Origin: Dipetalonema caudispina
Taxonomy: Eukaryota > Nematoda > Chromadorea > Rhabditida > Onchocercidae
DNA length: 64,000 nt
Direction: 5' to 3'
NCBI GenBank assembly: GCA_013365325.1
Contig: JABVXV010000063.1
Coordinates: 1-64,000, forward strand
Below, piece after piece: positions 12,201 through 23,920 of this stretch. The position numbers were made by a program, and so were the translations under genes. Numbering within the stretch: the stretch's first letter is position 1; each line of letters begins with the position of its first letter. The notes under the pieces are model-generated. The model was not told the DNA's origin and ran no database searches. It worked only from the letters and a program-made list of their open reading frames with translations.

Positions 12201-15200
12201 ATGATAAAACTAGCCAATATATTACATATTACAACACAACATGTATCGAAAAGGCAATGAAATTTCATGATGCAGATACTAATGGAAATAGGTTGAAGTA
12301 AAAACATATTTTGCACAAGGGTTTATAGTCATTTCATCCAGTAGGTCATTAAAATTTCTACAAATGTCTATATAAGAGAATTTGATTCAAGTATTGGTAT
12401 TCTTAAGTCACTATTGGGTTGATTTTATGAACAATACTTGACAGGATGTTTTTAAAATAATTTAATGGTTAACACAGCTATTCTCTCCTACAAACACGTA
12501 TCCAGCTTCATCAGAAAATGCATTTTAACCAATATTAGGCGCTATCAAATCTTCGAAAAGATCCATTTTGCAAAGGAATATCTCTTCGATGAGAAATGAA
12601 AACAGTTTTACATTTGACGTGTAGCAATAACATAAGGAATGGCAAAAGTGATAATAAATGTTGCTTTTCAGAATAAGCAAATAAAACTTAGTGATACAAA
12701 AGCATTACGTTGGGATTTAAGTTCCAATGACACTCTCACCAATAAATCAATCAATCATGCGAGGTGGGGCCCATAAATATCATTGTTGTTATTACTTTTA
12801 TTAGTATTGCTGACTGATTTGTAAATACAGTCTAGAAGTAAAGTTCACATGTACTAAGTGTACTTGAATAACAGAGATAGGGAATCATAAGTGCAGATAG
12901 CACCACAAATGCCTGATAAGCAATCACTTGAAAGATGATACAATGAGGGGTTTAACAAATAGATTAAATAAGAATAGTGAGCAATGGTAATTTTATCATC
13001 ACAAACTATTTGATTTCTGATTTGTATCCGCGAAACTTGAAATGTTAAAGTGAATCACTTTTAAGTGAGAAATGAACACATGAATGTCCACGAAAATAGA
13101 GACGTATTTATGTCATGTTAAGCAATGATCGATTGTGGGAAGAATGGCCCGTTCATTCATTAAAAAGGAATTCCCGGAGAATACGAATAAGTGAGGGATC
13201 TTTCACACTGGTAGTTCGGATCCTTCAAGTTTGAAGCTTCTTTCCAGTCTTGTTTCTTCGATTCTGTGTGCTGTTCTTTTCATAACCTCCCAACAGCAGA
13301 CCAAATTTTAAGATCAGATTGTCAGTTTTTAAAATTGAAATTTCTGGCTTAAAAGTAGTAAATAACCGATTTTCGGTTTTCGACGAAGCGATGCAAGCTT
13401 TTTTTACTCATCTATCAATTTTTTTCATAACTGTCTAACACTCGATATTGAAACTGATATATTGAAATACTTGGATGATTTAGAAATCTTACAGTTCTTA
13501 AGCAGAGGACTTTATCAGTGAAAGCATTTGAGAAATGATGCATCTCCACCTCATAAGTTTCTGCGAGAGTATATTAGATTCTTCCCCAACCACCTATACA
13601 GTATCTTTCTTATATTTACGAAGAGCTGAAATCCTACAATTTTAGTTATTAATCCAAAAGTTCATCACAATACTTAAGATTAGATTTTCTCAATCCTCTA
13701 TTTTTTAAACTATTCCCTACTTTACACATTCAATCTTTCTCATCCCTTCTTAACACCTACAGTCTTGTAACTGAATGATTCTATTGTAGATTATGAAAAC
13801 AAAAAAAAAAAAAGAAAAAAAAGAAAACCCACAAAACTTGTTTTCCCCGGGAATCTCTCAAAACTTTCACTAATCTATCATCAGAAAGAACGAACTTCCT
13901 CCTATCTATACTATTTAGTGTTTAGCATCATTCGAATCAAATATGATGCATCATTAGTGTTGCTAATTTAGAATAATTATGATGTGATAGACTAAACAAG
14001 CTGCATATATACATATATATATATTACATACTAAATAAGTTTGAACGCCGACTTGGAGGACGCAATCATTTGCTAGTTAATGTTGTAAGGAAAGATTTGA
14101 AGTGTGAATTGAATTCTACCTATCGGCTGTAATATGTATTTATGACTGTTTGGAGGTATGATTCATCTACACCCGTTATATTGGGAAATTTCCAGGAGTT
14201 CTAGTTGACTACCAGAATGGATGCCATTCTTCTTTCTCTTCTCTCATTTCTCATTGTTTTGCAAAGGGAATTTAAATGAATTGAAAGTTTCAACTCAGGT
14301 TAAATATGGGTGATTGGGAAAGTCGATTGGTGGATCGTATTTTTTCGAACTCACCATTGCAGCAATAGCTACAGAATAGAAGAAGATGTAGTGGTTTCAA
14401 AATGAAGTTAATTCGCATATTGAATAAAATTGAAAGAACTTAATTGGGTCATTAATTTGAAGGAAAAATTTGAAAGGTGTAATGAAGAAAGCTGAAATCG
14501 TGTTTTCATTTTAAAGAAGTAAACGAGTTATCTGTTTAATTTAATACCTATCCCTAGACAAATTCCTCATTTTTTAACTGCGCACATCTCAGAGATAGGA
14601 TAGGTACTAAACAACAGATGAGGAAATATACAGCACTACTGATCTCCAGAAATGATTATTTGCCACTGGATGTAGCTCACACAAGAAGTCTGCTTCAGTG
14701 TGCAGCTGGTAGCCTAACAGTAAAATCAAAATGATGTTTACAAGGATTGCCCCATATTAGAACAATTTCGAGTAAGGAGGAAACAATTTTGCAGAAAACC
14801 TGTTCTCATAATACAATTTCGCAGAAATAGGGACAGAATGGAAGTAAGATGTATGTAAAGGAGGACTCTTGTCATGTTTGCACTAAAGAAAAAATTCCGC
14901 TAAGTCAAAGAGGTCGTAATCGTAAAATCATCTTTACCCTGAAATGGAAGTAGATCTAAGCTGACAGGCCACTACGACTGACACTTAGTGAGAAGATGGT
15001 GAAACGAAAAGAAGAGAGAGAGGAAGGGAGAAATGCTCTGATTGTGAAATTGAGTAGAAAGAAGGGAAAGGCAGAATTGTAGAGGAGTCGTCCATCAAAA
15101 TTTTTGAAGCGCAATAAGCGAATCGCATCTATGGTACATTTTAGTACCAGAAGAGTCTGCTGGAGTGGTGATAATTTTTCCCCATCTGCTTACCCTCTCT

Positions 15201-16291
15201 CTTCCCTCTCCCTCCGCTAGCACTCTCCATATTACTCATCACTACATTTCTAACTCTTGGCATAAAATGTGCTCTACGAACCATGATAACAGTACATGTT
15301 GAGAGGGATGTGACGGCGCATCACGACAACACAATCGTCGTCGTGGGATACTTCCAGTTAGTCACCTGTTGGTGTGAACAATAAAATGCTGCAAATTTTC
15401 ATTTAATTCAATGGTACAAGTCTCAAATTTCATTTTCCACGGATGTGCGGTTGAAGTGATACAATAAGTTTTGTATGTGATATGAGATGGATCACAATAT
15501 TCGGGTTGTGCTAACGCTATTATCGTAACAAAACACCATTATTTGGTAACACTCTCCGAATGCGTCAACGTCGCAACATTCCTAAGCGTGTTATCATTAC
15601 GATCACCCCATCCTTGTGCTGGCTTCTTCGTTGGACTAAAACTTTTTCATATTACAATGCTTTCAAAATGAGTAGCGCATTTGTTTACAGTTTTAAAAGT
15701 GGCTTCGCCAAGGAATATATTTAACTACTTGATAGCGTGAAAGTAACATTCAGAAAACCCCTAAATTTTAAAACATCAAAATAGAAAAACACGATAGTGA
15801 AAGACAGCGAGTGCATGGTGTCAAGTATGTCACAAGACAACCGCGCACTAAAGAAGGCATGAACTGTTCAAAATGTTATAAATCGAAATATTACAGACCA
15901 TACAATTTCATGTTTTGATTTTACATGACAGTCATAATTGGCTAGCATACCCTGTTAAACTAGGCTCTAGTTGACGGAAGCTCAAAATTTTTTTGCGCAC
16001 AATTTCGATTATTGTAGATTTGAGACGTATCTAATCTAAAAAATACACAAAAATATTTGCATAAAATAACGGTAACTTTTCTACGTTATTCAGTTGGTGC
16101 TCTAATATTGTCATTATTCAAAAGCTGTAAAAAAATCAAAAAAATTCAACAATGAGAAAAATACCGTTGCGGAGCATTGCCAACATTAGGTATATTGGCA
16201 TCTTTAACCAATGTATAATTGTTTTTCTTCCGCATCACACATCCTGACAGTGTCATCACCACCACCTAAAGTTAACTTGAGTTGGTTTCAG

Positions 16292-18355
16292 TCCAGTTTT
16301 TCGGAAAGAATACGAGATCTTATTACCATACTCGCCGGTGGATCGCTTTAACGAATTTGCATACATTTCGGTAAAATTTAGGAAAATAAATCCTACATTT
16401 GGAAATTACTTCCAATTAAGATTATGGAAGATTATTTTCGATTGTAACATGCACTTGGGAAATGTTGACAAAACCAAGACAGAAATCTTGGAGCAAGTTG
16501 AGAGTGGAAGACGCAAGCAACAAAACCGGAAATCCAATATTCTTGCACGGAAAATATCCGAAAAAGGCACTGTAACTCTAGTTGAAGGAAGGAATTTGTT
16601 GCAAAAGCAATGATGTGTGGCAGTGAGTGTGAGACTCAATATGCTGAAATTCTCGACAATGGAATGTAACATTAAGCGAATTGTATGTGCAGTCACGCAA
16701 CGTGGCAGGATCCCAAATCATTTGTGGTGTGAAAGAACCCACATAAAATACATCATTGGTACAATTAACGAGCCTAAAATGAAATAGGTAGTTAAATCAG
16801 AATTTTGGAGCAACTAAAATACGGTAGACGGAAATCCGAAGTGGTTGCGAAACAGTGCTCGATGGTAACAGGATTAATTCGATGGTGAAGACAGTAAGTA
16901 TAGTGTAGAAAAGAACAGCAGGAAATGATAAACTGATGATTTAAAGGAACAGCTTGAGTCGATCCATTATTTATAATGCTTCAGTGACACACCATGAAAA
17001 AAGGAAATGATAGTTCGTACAGAATGATATTGATTGATACAACGTGTAAAACGACCAGCATATATGTTCAACCATTTATGAAATAAGATTCATAAACAAT
17101 GAAAATTTACTTTATAACCACGCAAATGATCCAATCTCCAATTCAGTATTTCAAATCAAATTTCTTCAATTATGTAGTGATTTCATAATTAACAACAAAC
17201 TTTGCTGAAGTTTAGTACCACCTTTGTGAAGTTACAGTGTAGAGGAATGTTAAGCGAGACTTCATACCGAAGACTGCATAAACAAATTGAATCACACGGT
17301 TTACTGGACAAAAACTTTAAAGAAAACAAGCAAGAAGTAGAATTTACTCTCTCCCGTAATCCGATTTCGGTAAATGTAAGATGCACATCTAATACTGCCA
17401 TCTTACATTCCGTTATTTAATAGTAGTTTAATTAGGGAAGATACATGCTTTTTCGAGAAATCCAGTTAACATAAGTTCTTAGTTACTGAGACATAATAGG
17501 TCGTTTATACGAATGACAGATTTAGTAATGCTCGTCGTCCACAAATGCGTCCTTAATCTCTAAAATTCCACCACTATCAAAGACCAGCAAAATATAGGAA
17601 ATTATATGGCTCGGGACGAACTTTCAAAAACCCATACTGCAAATATGACACAAAGTGTCAAGTGTAAAACTGTTGGAAATAGTCAAACAATAAATGCTTT
17701 ATCGCTTTTGTAGGTACTCATAATTCTAACTCATTCACGCATAATAAGCACAAATGGTAAGCCCAAAACAAAGTTATAAATAGGACTGCCAAGTCATTCA
17801 ATGCAATGCGCTTCCTAGTAACTAAGCAGCAGTTTAGTGGTCACAATTTTATTCCTACTTTATTTTTATCTTATCACCGCAATATGTGGCACAATGATAA
17901 CCAAACTACCAATTCGGCAGAAAAAAAATGATGCTTATAACTCACTACAATAGCCATTATTAAAACTACGCAGGGTAATTCGTCCAAAATGCATGAACAC
18001 GATAATCTGCAATAAAAGTGAAGTTTTACTTTTCCAAAGCAAAAGATGTAGGAAATTAGGGCCTACCTGAACATCATTGAACCTGCTACTTTTTGAAGCA
18101 ACACGGGAGATGAGCAATGACTTGCATTCCTAAAATCGTCCCGCTGCAAATAAGTACTTCTCTATGCGTTTTCCTGAAGCTCTTCCAATCAGAAGCAGAA
18201 AGAGGAATTTCGTGAGGATGATGTCCTCCAAACGAAAGCAGCCAACAAAGCCAATTTCTCACACATTGAATCCGCAAGCTGACTCGTGCTGTGCAATGAA
18301 TGTCCACAAGGCTAAATCCTTTCCTTATCAACAATCCATAAATATACAATTCTGA
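16292..18355 (+). CDS. Possible three-exon gene, unrecognised
   Basis: Three coding-like segments on the plus strand fit together in phase. Segment A starts after a TTTCAG at 16291 and is open to 16613; a donor TCG|GTAAAA after codon AYIS near 16370 would end it early. Segment B, 17211-17369 (53 codons), is bounded by GAAG| and TCG|GTAAATG and contains SETSYRRLHKQIESHGLLDK. Segment C, 18155-18355 (66 codons and a stop), follows AAATAAG| and contains RSRKRNFVRMMSSKRKQPTK. All junctions are phase 0. No start exon was found upstream. The antisense strand is also open over A and B, so a minus-strand origin or chance is possible. It lies between plst-1 and the 3' end of rsp-3. Confidence 0.22.
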
Positions 18356-18907
18356 AGAGCGATTCCACATAATCCAATGTGCTTAAGAATTATTCCTGAT
18401 GCAACATACCTTCACACTGCAACAAAACGCATTTTATAGAACGTACCTAATTAACAACTTGCACAATTCCGATGACAAAGGACAAACATTTCTTAAACAT
18501 GCGATAACTCGAAATCGAAATTAGAACTTTGAACAAATGTAGAGGAACGAAAATAATCAAGTACCGCTACATCAAGAATTATCAGAACAAAATTTTGAAC
18601 TCTTTCAATAACAAAACCACAGCATGTGATATAATAAAATATCATTTAGCGTAGTGATGTGAAGTAATAAAACATGTTTAGTGAGGGCTTGCTGAAGTGT
18701 TCCCTCAATGCTCAAAGACCTTATAAAAATGGAGAGGTTTGAGGAAAAGTGGGAAAACTCCAACAATACATTTTACAATCAATAACATACATACTTTGTT
18801 GATTTTAAATGTCCGTCCATACAATGAATGAGGTCGGATAATTAACAGCAGAGTACTGGATCAGGTAACGTTAGCGCAACAAGTGATGAATAAGGGACGT
18901 GCACAAG
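18356..18907. other. Downstream region of rsp-3
   Basis: This stretch directly follows the stop codon of the minus-strand SR-protein gene (TGA at 18908-18910) and probably holds its 3' untranslated region. No other gene or RNA is recognised. Confidence 0.5.
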
Positions 18908-20171
18908 TCAAGGTGAGTGGGAATGACTTCCACTATTACTATAAGATGGACTATATTGCGGTGAACCTCGAGAAGCACGACCAACCGGTGATCTGGAACG
19001 AGAATGAGCACGCGATTCACCATTATCTTCTTTCACTCGAATGTAAGAGGTTTCACCCTGGAAATTGTCTAACCGTTTCGTATAATAGGATAATCAAAAA
19101 TATAATCATACAATGTAAAAGAAATGAAGAAAATTTTTTTTTTTAAAGAATACACATACCTCATGTGATTTGAACTTCGTGTCATCAAGTTTACGTAAAG
19201 CATATTTCATATCTTCATAACGACCATATTCCACAATACCAGTTCCATCACGTAACACATCCGTATAGCAAACATCGCCTGCTTCACGCATATGGTCTTT
19301 CAAATCCTGCCACGATCCTAAAACAGCACAACAGACAAATGTAAACGCCACACTTATATCTCAACATTACAATTAAAAATGATGAATCTGATATAACTGT
19401 CCCACGAAATAAAACAAAAGGGAGAGAGAAGTTCCACTAACACATACTATTCAATTATTGATTAAGATTAAATAAAGTATAGAATTGAGAAAGTATACCT
19501 GGGATTATTAAAAATGTGTTGAGTATTGCTAAAAGAGTAATTGTAATTATCAAGTCCACTAGCGCTTTTACTTAAAGCTCTCTGAGAAAGAAAATATGAC
19601 ATTTTTCAGATGAAACAAACCTGAAGCCGGCAAACCCGAAACTATAACGCGATAGCTTGCTCGACGACCTCCACTAGAACTGCCACCTCCCCCTGCATTT
19701 CGCGAGGGAGGTAAGTTTCTTCCAGCATCATACGGCCGTCCTCCGGGTCCCCTAGGTCCTAAACCACGAGGAAACTCTACCCGAAGTCGATATCCTTCAT
19801 AGTCATAACCATCACGACCACGAACAGCATCTTCTGCATCCCTGAAAATAACACTGTAAGAATGAAATTGCACAGCTTCAAAAAAATACGACAGTGGTGT
19901 CGCAACAAATGAACCGCAGTTTCAATACCCCACTGTAAGCATAGAGCAGTTTAACTAAAGTTAACAAATGAAACTAATGCAAGAACCAAAAGAATGTTAA
20001 AAATGACGCAGACCTCGCATCTTCGAACTCCACAAAAGCAAAATACGGCTGCCGCCGATCTTTCAAGTCGACGTAAAGGACTCTGCCATATTTGCTGAAG
20101 ATATCTTCCACATCCTTTGCTCTAACAGTTGTTGGTAGATTTCCAACGTAAATGCGGCTTTCTCGTGACAT
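18908..20171 (-). CDS. rsp-3: SRSF1-type serine/arginine splicing factor
   Basis: Nuclear pre-mRNA splicing regulator of the SRSF1 (ASF/SF2) type, which binds exonic enhancers and recruits the spliceosome. Four coding exons join in phase: 20014-20171, 19621-19841, 19160-19317 and 18908-19057, giving 228 aa. RRM1 starts at once with [12 protein letters not shown] (RNP2), with RNP1 [11 protein letters not shown] glycine-rich linker (about residues 85-115, GGGGSSSGG) follows. The second, pseudo-RRM carries the diagnostic [19 protein letters not shown] near residue 127. The tail after [16 protein letters not shown] is only about 45 residues and has few RS dipeptides (SRSRSP), shorter than the RS domain of human SRSF1 (248 aa in total). 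The ATG at 20171 lies shortly after a TTCTTAG acceptor that could receive a spliced leader. Downstream lies bbs-4 on the same strand, ending 0.9 kb upstream of this start. Confidence 0.95.
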
Positions 20172-21067
20172 TTATCCTTAATTTGAATGCCTAAGAATGC
20201 ATCAAAAAGGCTAAGGGAGCAGCGTTAAGCTTACTTCTAGAATAAACACAAACTATCCACCGCAGTCTCGATAATTGTATGTGATCAAATGTTTGAGATA
20301 CTACGAATTATTCTACACTTACATTATGCAACAGCATATATTTTAGGATAAGCTAAGTTCTATCTAAATTCACGGCGTCAAAAAAATGACATCAACAACC
20401 AAAGCAACAAGCAAAAACGCCATTTAAACCGTCACAACGCAACCATCAACAACGCGGCCTACTCGTATTTGATGCACAAGTATCGCTGGACGACTATGAT
20501 GCTTCGGAGTTGTTCGACTAATCAGGTCGCAATGAAATTTCTACACGTTTTTGATTGCATTTAGAAAATAATAGATGGCTTGCACATCTTTTTTCCCGAG
20601 TGATAGTAGCTGTTGACTTGTTTGAGTATGTAAACAGGAATTATGTCCTCAACCATCGTCTATCAGAGACATAGATCATATGTATTTATGATTGAGAGAT
20701 AATATGATTAATCATAAATTTTCTGTCCAATGAGATGGACGTATATGGAGAAATTCCACCTCCTCTCTTCCATGGTGAAGTATTTGTTTGTTAATATCGA
20801 AGCCCTTATCAAGAGGAATGTATTATTTCGTTTTCGTTTTCGTTTTCGTGATATTATATTGCTATCATTTTTTATTTGGCAGAATGACATGTAATGACAA
20901 TGAACAGTTTCTCACATCACACACCCGCAGTATCCTAGTAATCTGTTTCAACTACTTTTTGTTGCATCATTCGTGCTGTCGTAATGAAATATAATCCAAG
21001 GCTTATTTTCCGGAATTAACTAAATGTTTATCATATAAAAAGTGGACAGGTCATTGTAACACCATAT
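20172..21067. other. Intergenic region between bbs-4 and rsp-3
   Basis: This 0.9 kb separates the stop of bbs-4 from the start of rsp-3, both on the minus strand. It should hold the bbs-4 3' untranslated region (a minus-strand AATAAA is at 20871-20876) and the rsp-3 promoter. At roughly 0.9 kb the spacing is too wide for a typical tight nematode operon pair, though an operon is not excluded. Confidence 0.5.
20827..20848. repeat. (TTTTCG) short tandem repeat
   Basis: Three full copies and one partial copy of TTTTCG in direct order, lying between bbs-4 and rsp-3. Confidence 0.9.
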
Positions 21068-23911
21068 TCAAAGGATACTCCGTTCATGTATAGCTTCGTC
21101 GTATTTCTCTGTTTGACTCAAATATCGTTTCAAATTGTCTGCCGCAAACAGCATCTCCTAGAAATGAGATTGGCTAGAAGTGAATTGATAGGTAGGTGTC
21201 ATGAGATCTTTCTAACTGAACTTCAACGAATTACTTGTGAGAGCTTTTGCTTGTTAGTGATTGCTGTATAGAATGCTTGCAGCAATTCAGCCGATTCCTT
21301 CAATTCTTTTTGCTTCGCTTTAAATATGGCATAATTTAAACGTATCTGAGCGCTATTATTTTTGTCAAGTTGAAGCGCTCTATCGTAAGCTTTATTCGCA
21401 TTCAGAGTATCATCAAGATTCGTTAGTACCACTGAAAATACTTCTTTCCATATTATATATAAAGGTCTTAAACGAGAAAATTTTAATCCGATATACTTTC
21501 TAAAATTACACAAATATTTTGGACAACTTTTTCCTAGTTTTTTCAAGACTTTAAAAAAAAAGAAAAACAATTTAAGGATACACTTTGAATACCCTTTTTC
21601 TTATCATCGACTCTTTGGTTGAAATGAAGAAGTAGAACCTGCTAGCGCCATGTAAGGCATTGTTGAACGAGTATTTAAATTGACGGCCGATGATAAGAAA
21701 TGATAAGCGGATGCATACTGCTGCATAGCATTATGGACTATACCAAGATTGTAGCAAATTTTCCATTCAAGCGGGCACAAATAATTAGCCTTCAAAAGAA
21801 AAAACGAATGAATACGATTAAATTCAATTGATAAATTTCCACTAATAATTCTCCTAAACATTCTAAACGTTTGAAAAAGTTACCTTCTTTAGACAGCTTA
21901 TTGCTGCAACGCATTTGCCTTTACTAAAAAAACACATGCCGATATTATTCCACAATGATCCGTTGTATTCGCACTTCTCTGCAGCTATTCTGTAAGAGGA
22001 ATGAATATTAAATTAAGAAATAAAAAGTATGCCTGTATACTTGTTTATTCATTTACCCACTTATAGTTTGGAACAAAATAAACAAACAAAAAAAAAAAAA
22101 ATGACACTTTTACTCAGATCAATTTGTAACTCTTCTTGAAATTCTTCATATTTCTTAATTACTTATTAAACATGTAATTAACCTGTACTTCGTCAGAGCC
22201 ACATCGTGCTCACCATTTGTTTGTATGATAGAACCGGCGGCCAGAATACTTTGTGGATGTGTGGGATCATAACTGAGGGCTTTACCAAAAGCATCAAATG
22301 CTTGGTCATCATTCTGCCACCTTGCATAAAGCAATCCCATATTTGTAAGAACATCAAGATTCTCTGGTTCCAACTACAATCATCGCTTTAGAAATCTCCA
22401 TCGATTTCACATTATAGTTGGTACTATTAAAATTAATTTTAAACTGATATTAGAAATTCACATACATTTTCATACCTTAGATGATTCATGTATGAAGAGG
22501 AATTTTTATTGCTATATAAACTGTTTTGTGGATTTCATTTCACAGGAGCCTTTGAAAGGATCTGTTTTTGTTTTTCTTTCGAAATCTACGGAAAATCCGT
22601 CTGCTGGCAATTCTTGGAAAAGTTCTTTTATGTAAATTCAGTACTGATATTCCGATCCAGTCTGCATTAGTTTTACATTATGTTACTTATCAGTTTCAAG
22701 ACATACTTCCAATGCTTTCTTTTGTGCGTCAATGGCCAATTTGATATCATTACGTTGCTCACATAATTTTGCTAGAAACGTCAAAATTTCAACACGTCGT
22801 GCTGCTATTGGAGCTGTAAGTAAACATTCTTGCGCCTGAAAGGTTGCTTAGAGAGGTTTATCAAAAAGTAAGGATATAACCGAAATGATGTAGAATGAGT
22901 AGTTGAACACAAAAACACAATTTTATTAAGTTTTAAGCAACAGCAAGCCTGAAGGAAAATTTAACATACTTTGAGTGCAGATTCATAATCCTGTTTGATA
23001 TGATATAATGCCATTGCTCGCCAGTAGTACGATTTCTAGAATGAAGCATCATTATTTTTACCATTCAGCATGAATTAAAGCAACTTCTTAGAAATATACA
23101 CTTGAAAAAAAAAAGAGACACTCTTCTAGTTCTTAAAATGACACACCTGAACTTACCCAGTCCTTTTCATTCAGTTTGATTGCATCCAGAAAAACTTCTG
23201 ATGCTTTGATGTGGCTTCCAAGTAAGAAATATAAACAGCCAATTTCACGTATATAGGCACCATTTGAGGGATTCACCAATTGCGCCTTCTCAAACCTTTA
23301 AATTTTAATCAAAGTTGGGAGTTTTGAAGAGTAGTAAGGAACGTAAGAAAATTCTCGGAAAAAAGTTCCTAATATTTGAAATGGTCATACAAGTAATAAG
23401 AATTGGACCAACTGACCATATTAAAGCTTCACGAAAATTTCCTTCCATTCGGGCAATTTTACCTCTGATGCAAAATGGATACTCGCACATTTCGCTGTAT
23501 TCGTCTGCCATCTCCTTTAATCAATTCTTAGCTATGATTTTAGGATAAATAATACAAATACAGATTCATTTTAAGAAATGATGGTAGTGATTCAACCTGA
23601 ATGATTTTCTATAGTGATTAGTGGAACACAATAACCTTTATGAGAGCTTTGCATGCATTAAAATCTCTGCGAATGAAGCGTTGATGAAGGATGAAATTCC
23701 TGCGATCGAAACCCTGAAGTTCTCTTTTTCTGTTTTTCGTTGTAACTTTTCCTCTTGCTATCTTGAGCGCCATATCACTGTTACGTCCGTCACCATCCTG
23801 ACGTTCAGTCAAATCACTTCCTGGCGAACTGAGTTTATTTTTAATACCGATATTCATAGAATTGACAGACCCACCTCCATTATTAACACTTTCTTCTTCA
23901 TCATCAGACAT
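21068..23911 (-). CDS. bbs-4: BBS4, BBSome TPR subunit
   Basis: Subunit of the BBSome, the coat-like complex that moves membrane proteins in cilia. In nematodes cilia occur only on sensory neurons. Ten coding exons join in phase: 23636-23911, 23417-23514, 23157-23295, 22970-23035, 22707-22835, 22183-22373, 21884-21989, 21639-21789, 21235-21431 and 21068-21157, giving about 480 aa (human BBS4 is 519). An acidic, low-complexity N-terminus ([15 protein letters not shown]) precedes serial TPR repeats. Diagnostic BBS4 stretches include [40 protein letters not shown] and [20 protein letters not shown]. The last exon ([19 protein letters not shown], stop at 21068-21070) is chosen from splice signals and phase, not from strong similarity, so the C-terminus is the least certain part. 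The ATG at 23911 lies 9 nt after a TTTCAG, a likely trans-splice site. A minus-strand AATAAA lies at 20871-20876. Confidence 0.94.
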
Positions 23912-23920
23912 TTAATGTTT

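Larger units (their letters stand above)
7654..16291. other. 8.6 kb gene-poor stretch upstream of plst-1
   Basis: I see no conserved gene here. It includes the putative promoter and 5' region of the minus-strand plastin gene (first coding exon ends at 7622), a short direct repeat at 8907-8974, and a coding-like segment of higher GC at 9149-9277. Long upstream stretches of this kind may carry regulatory elements or noncoding first exons, which I cannot recognise by eye. Confidence 0.5.

Noticed and set aside
14996..15082. 28-codon small ORF rich in Lys, Arg and Glu
   Set aside because: It follows simply from a purine-rich GA tract; no other coding sign.
16406..16696. 96-codon frame on the minus strand
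   Set aside because: It is antisense to the more protein-like plus-strand segment and lacks convincing motifs, although this cannot be settled by eye.
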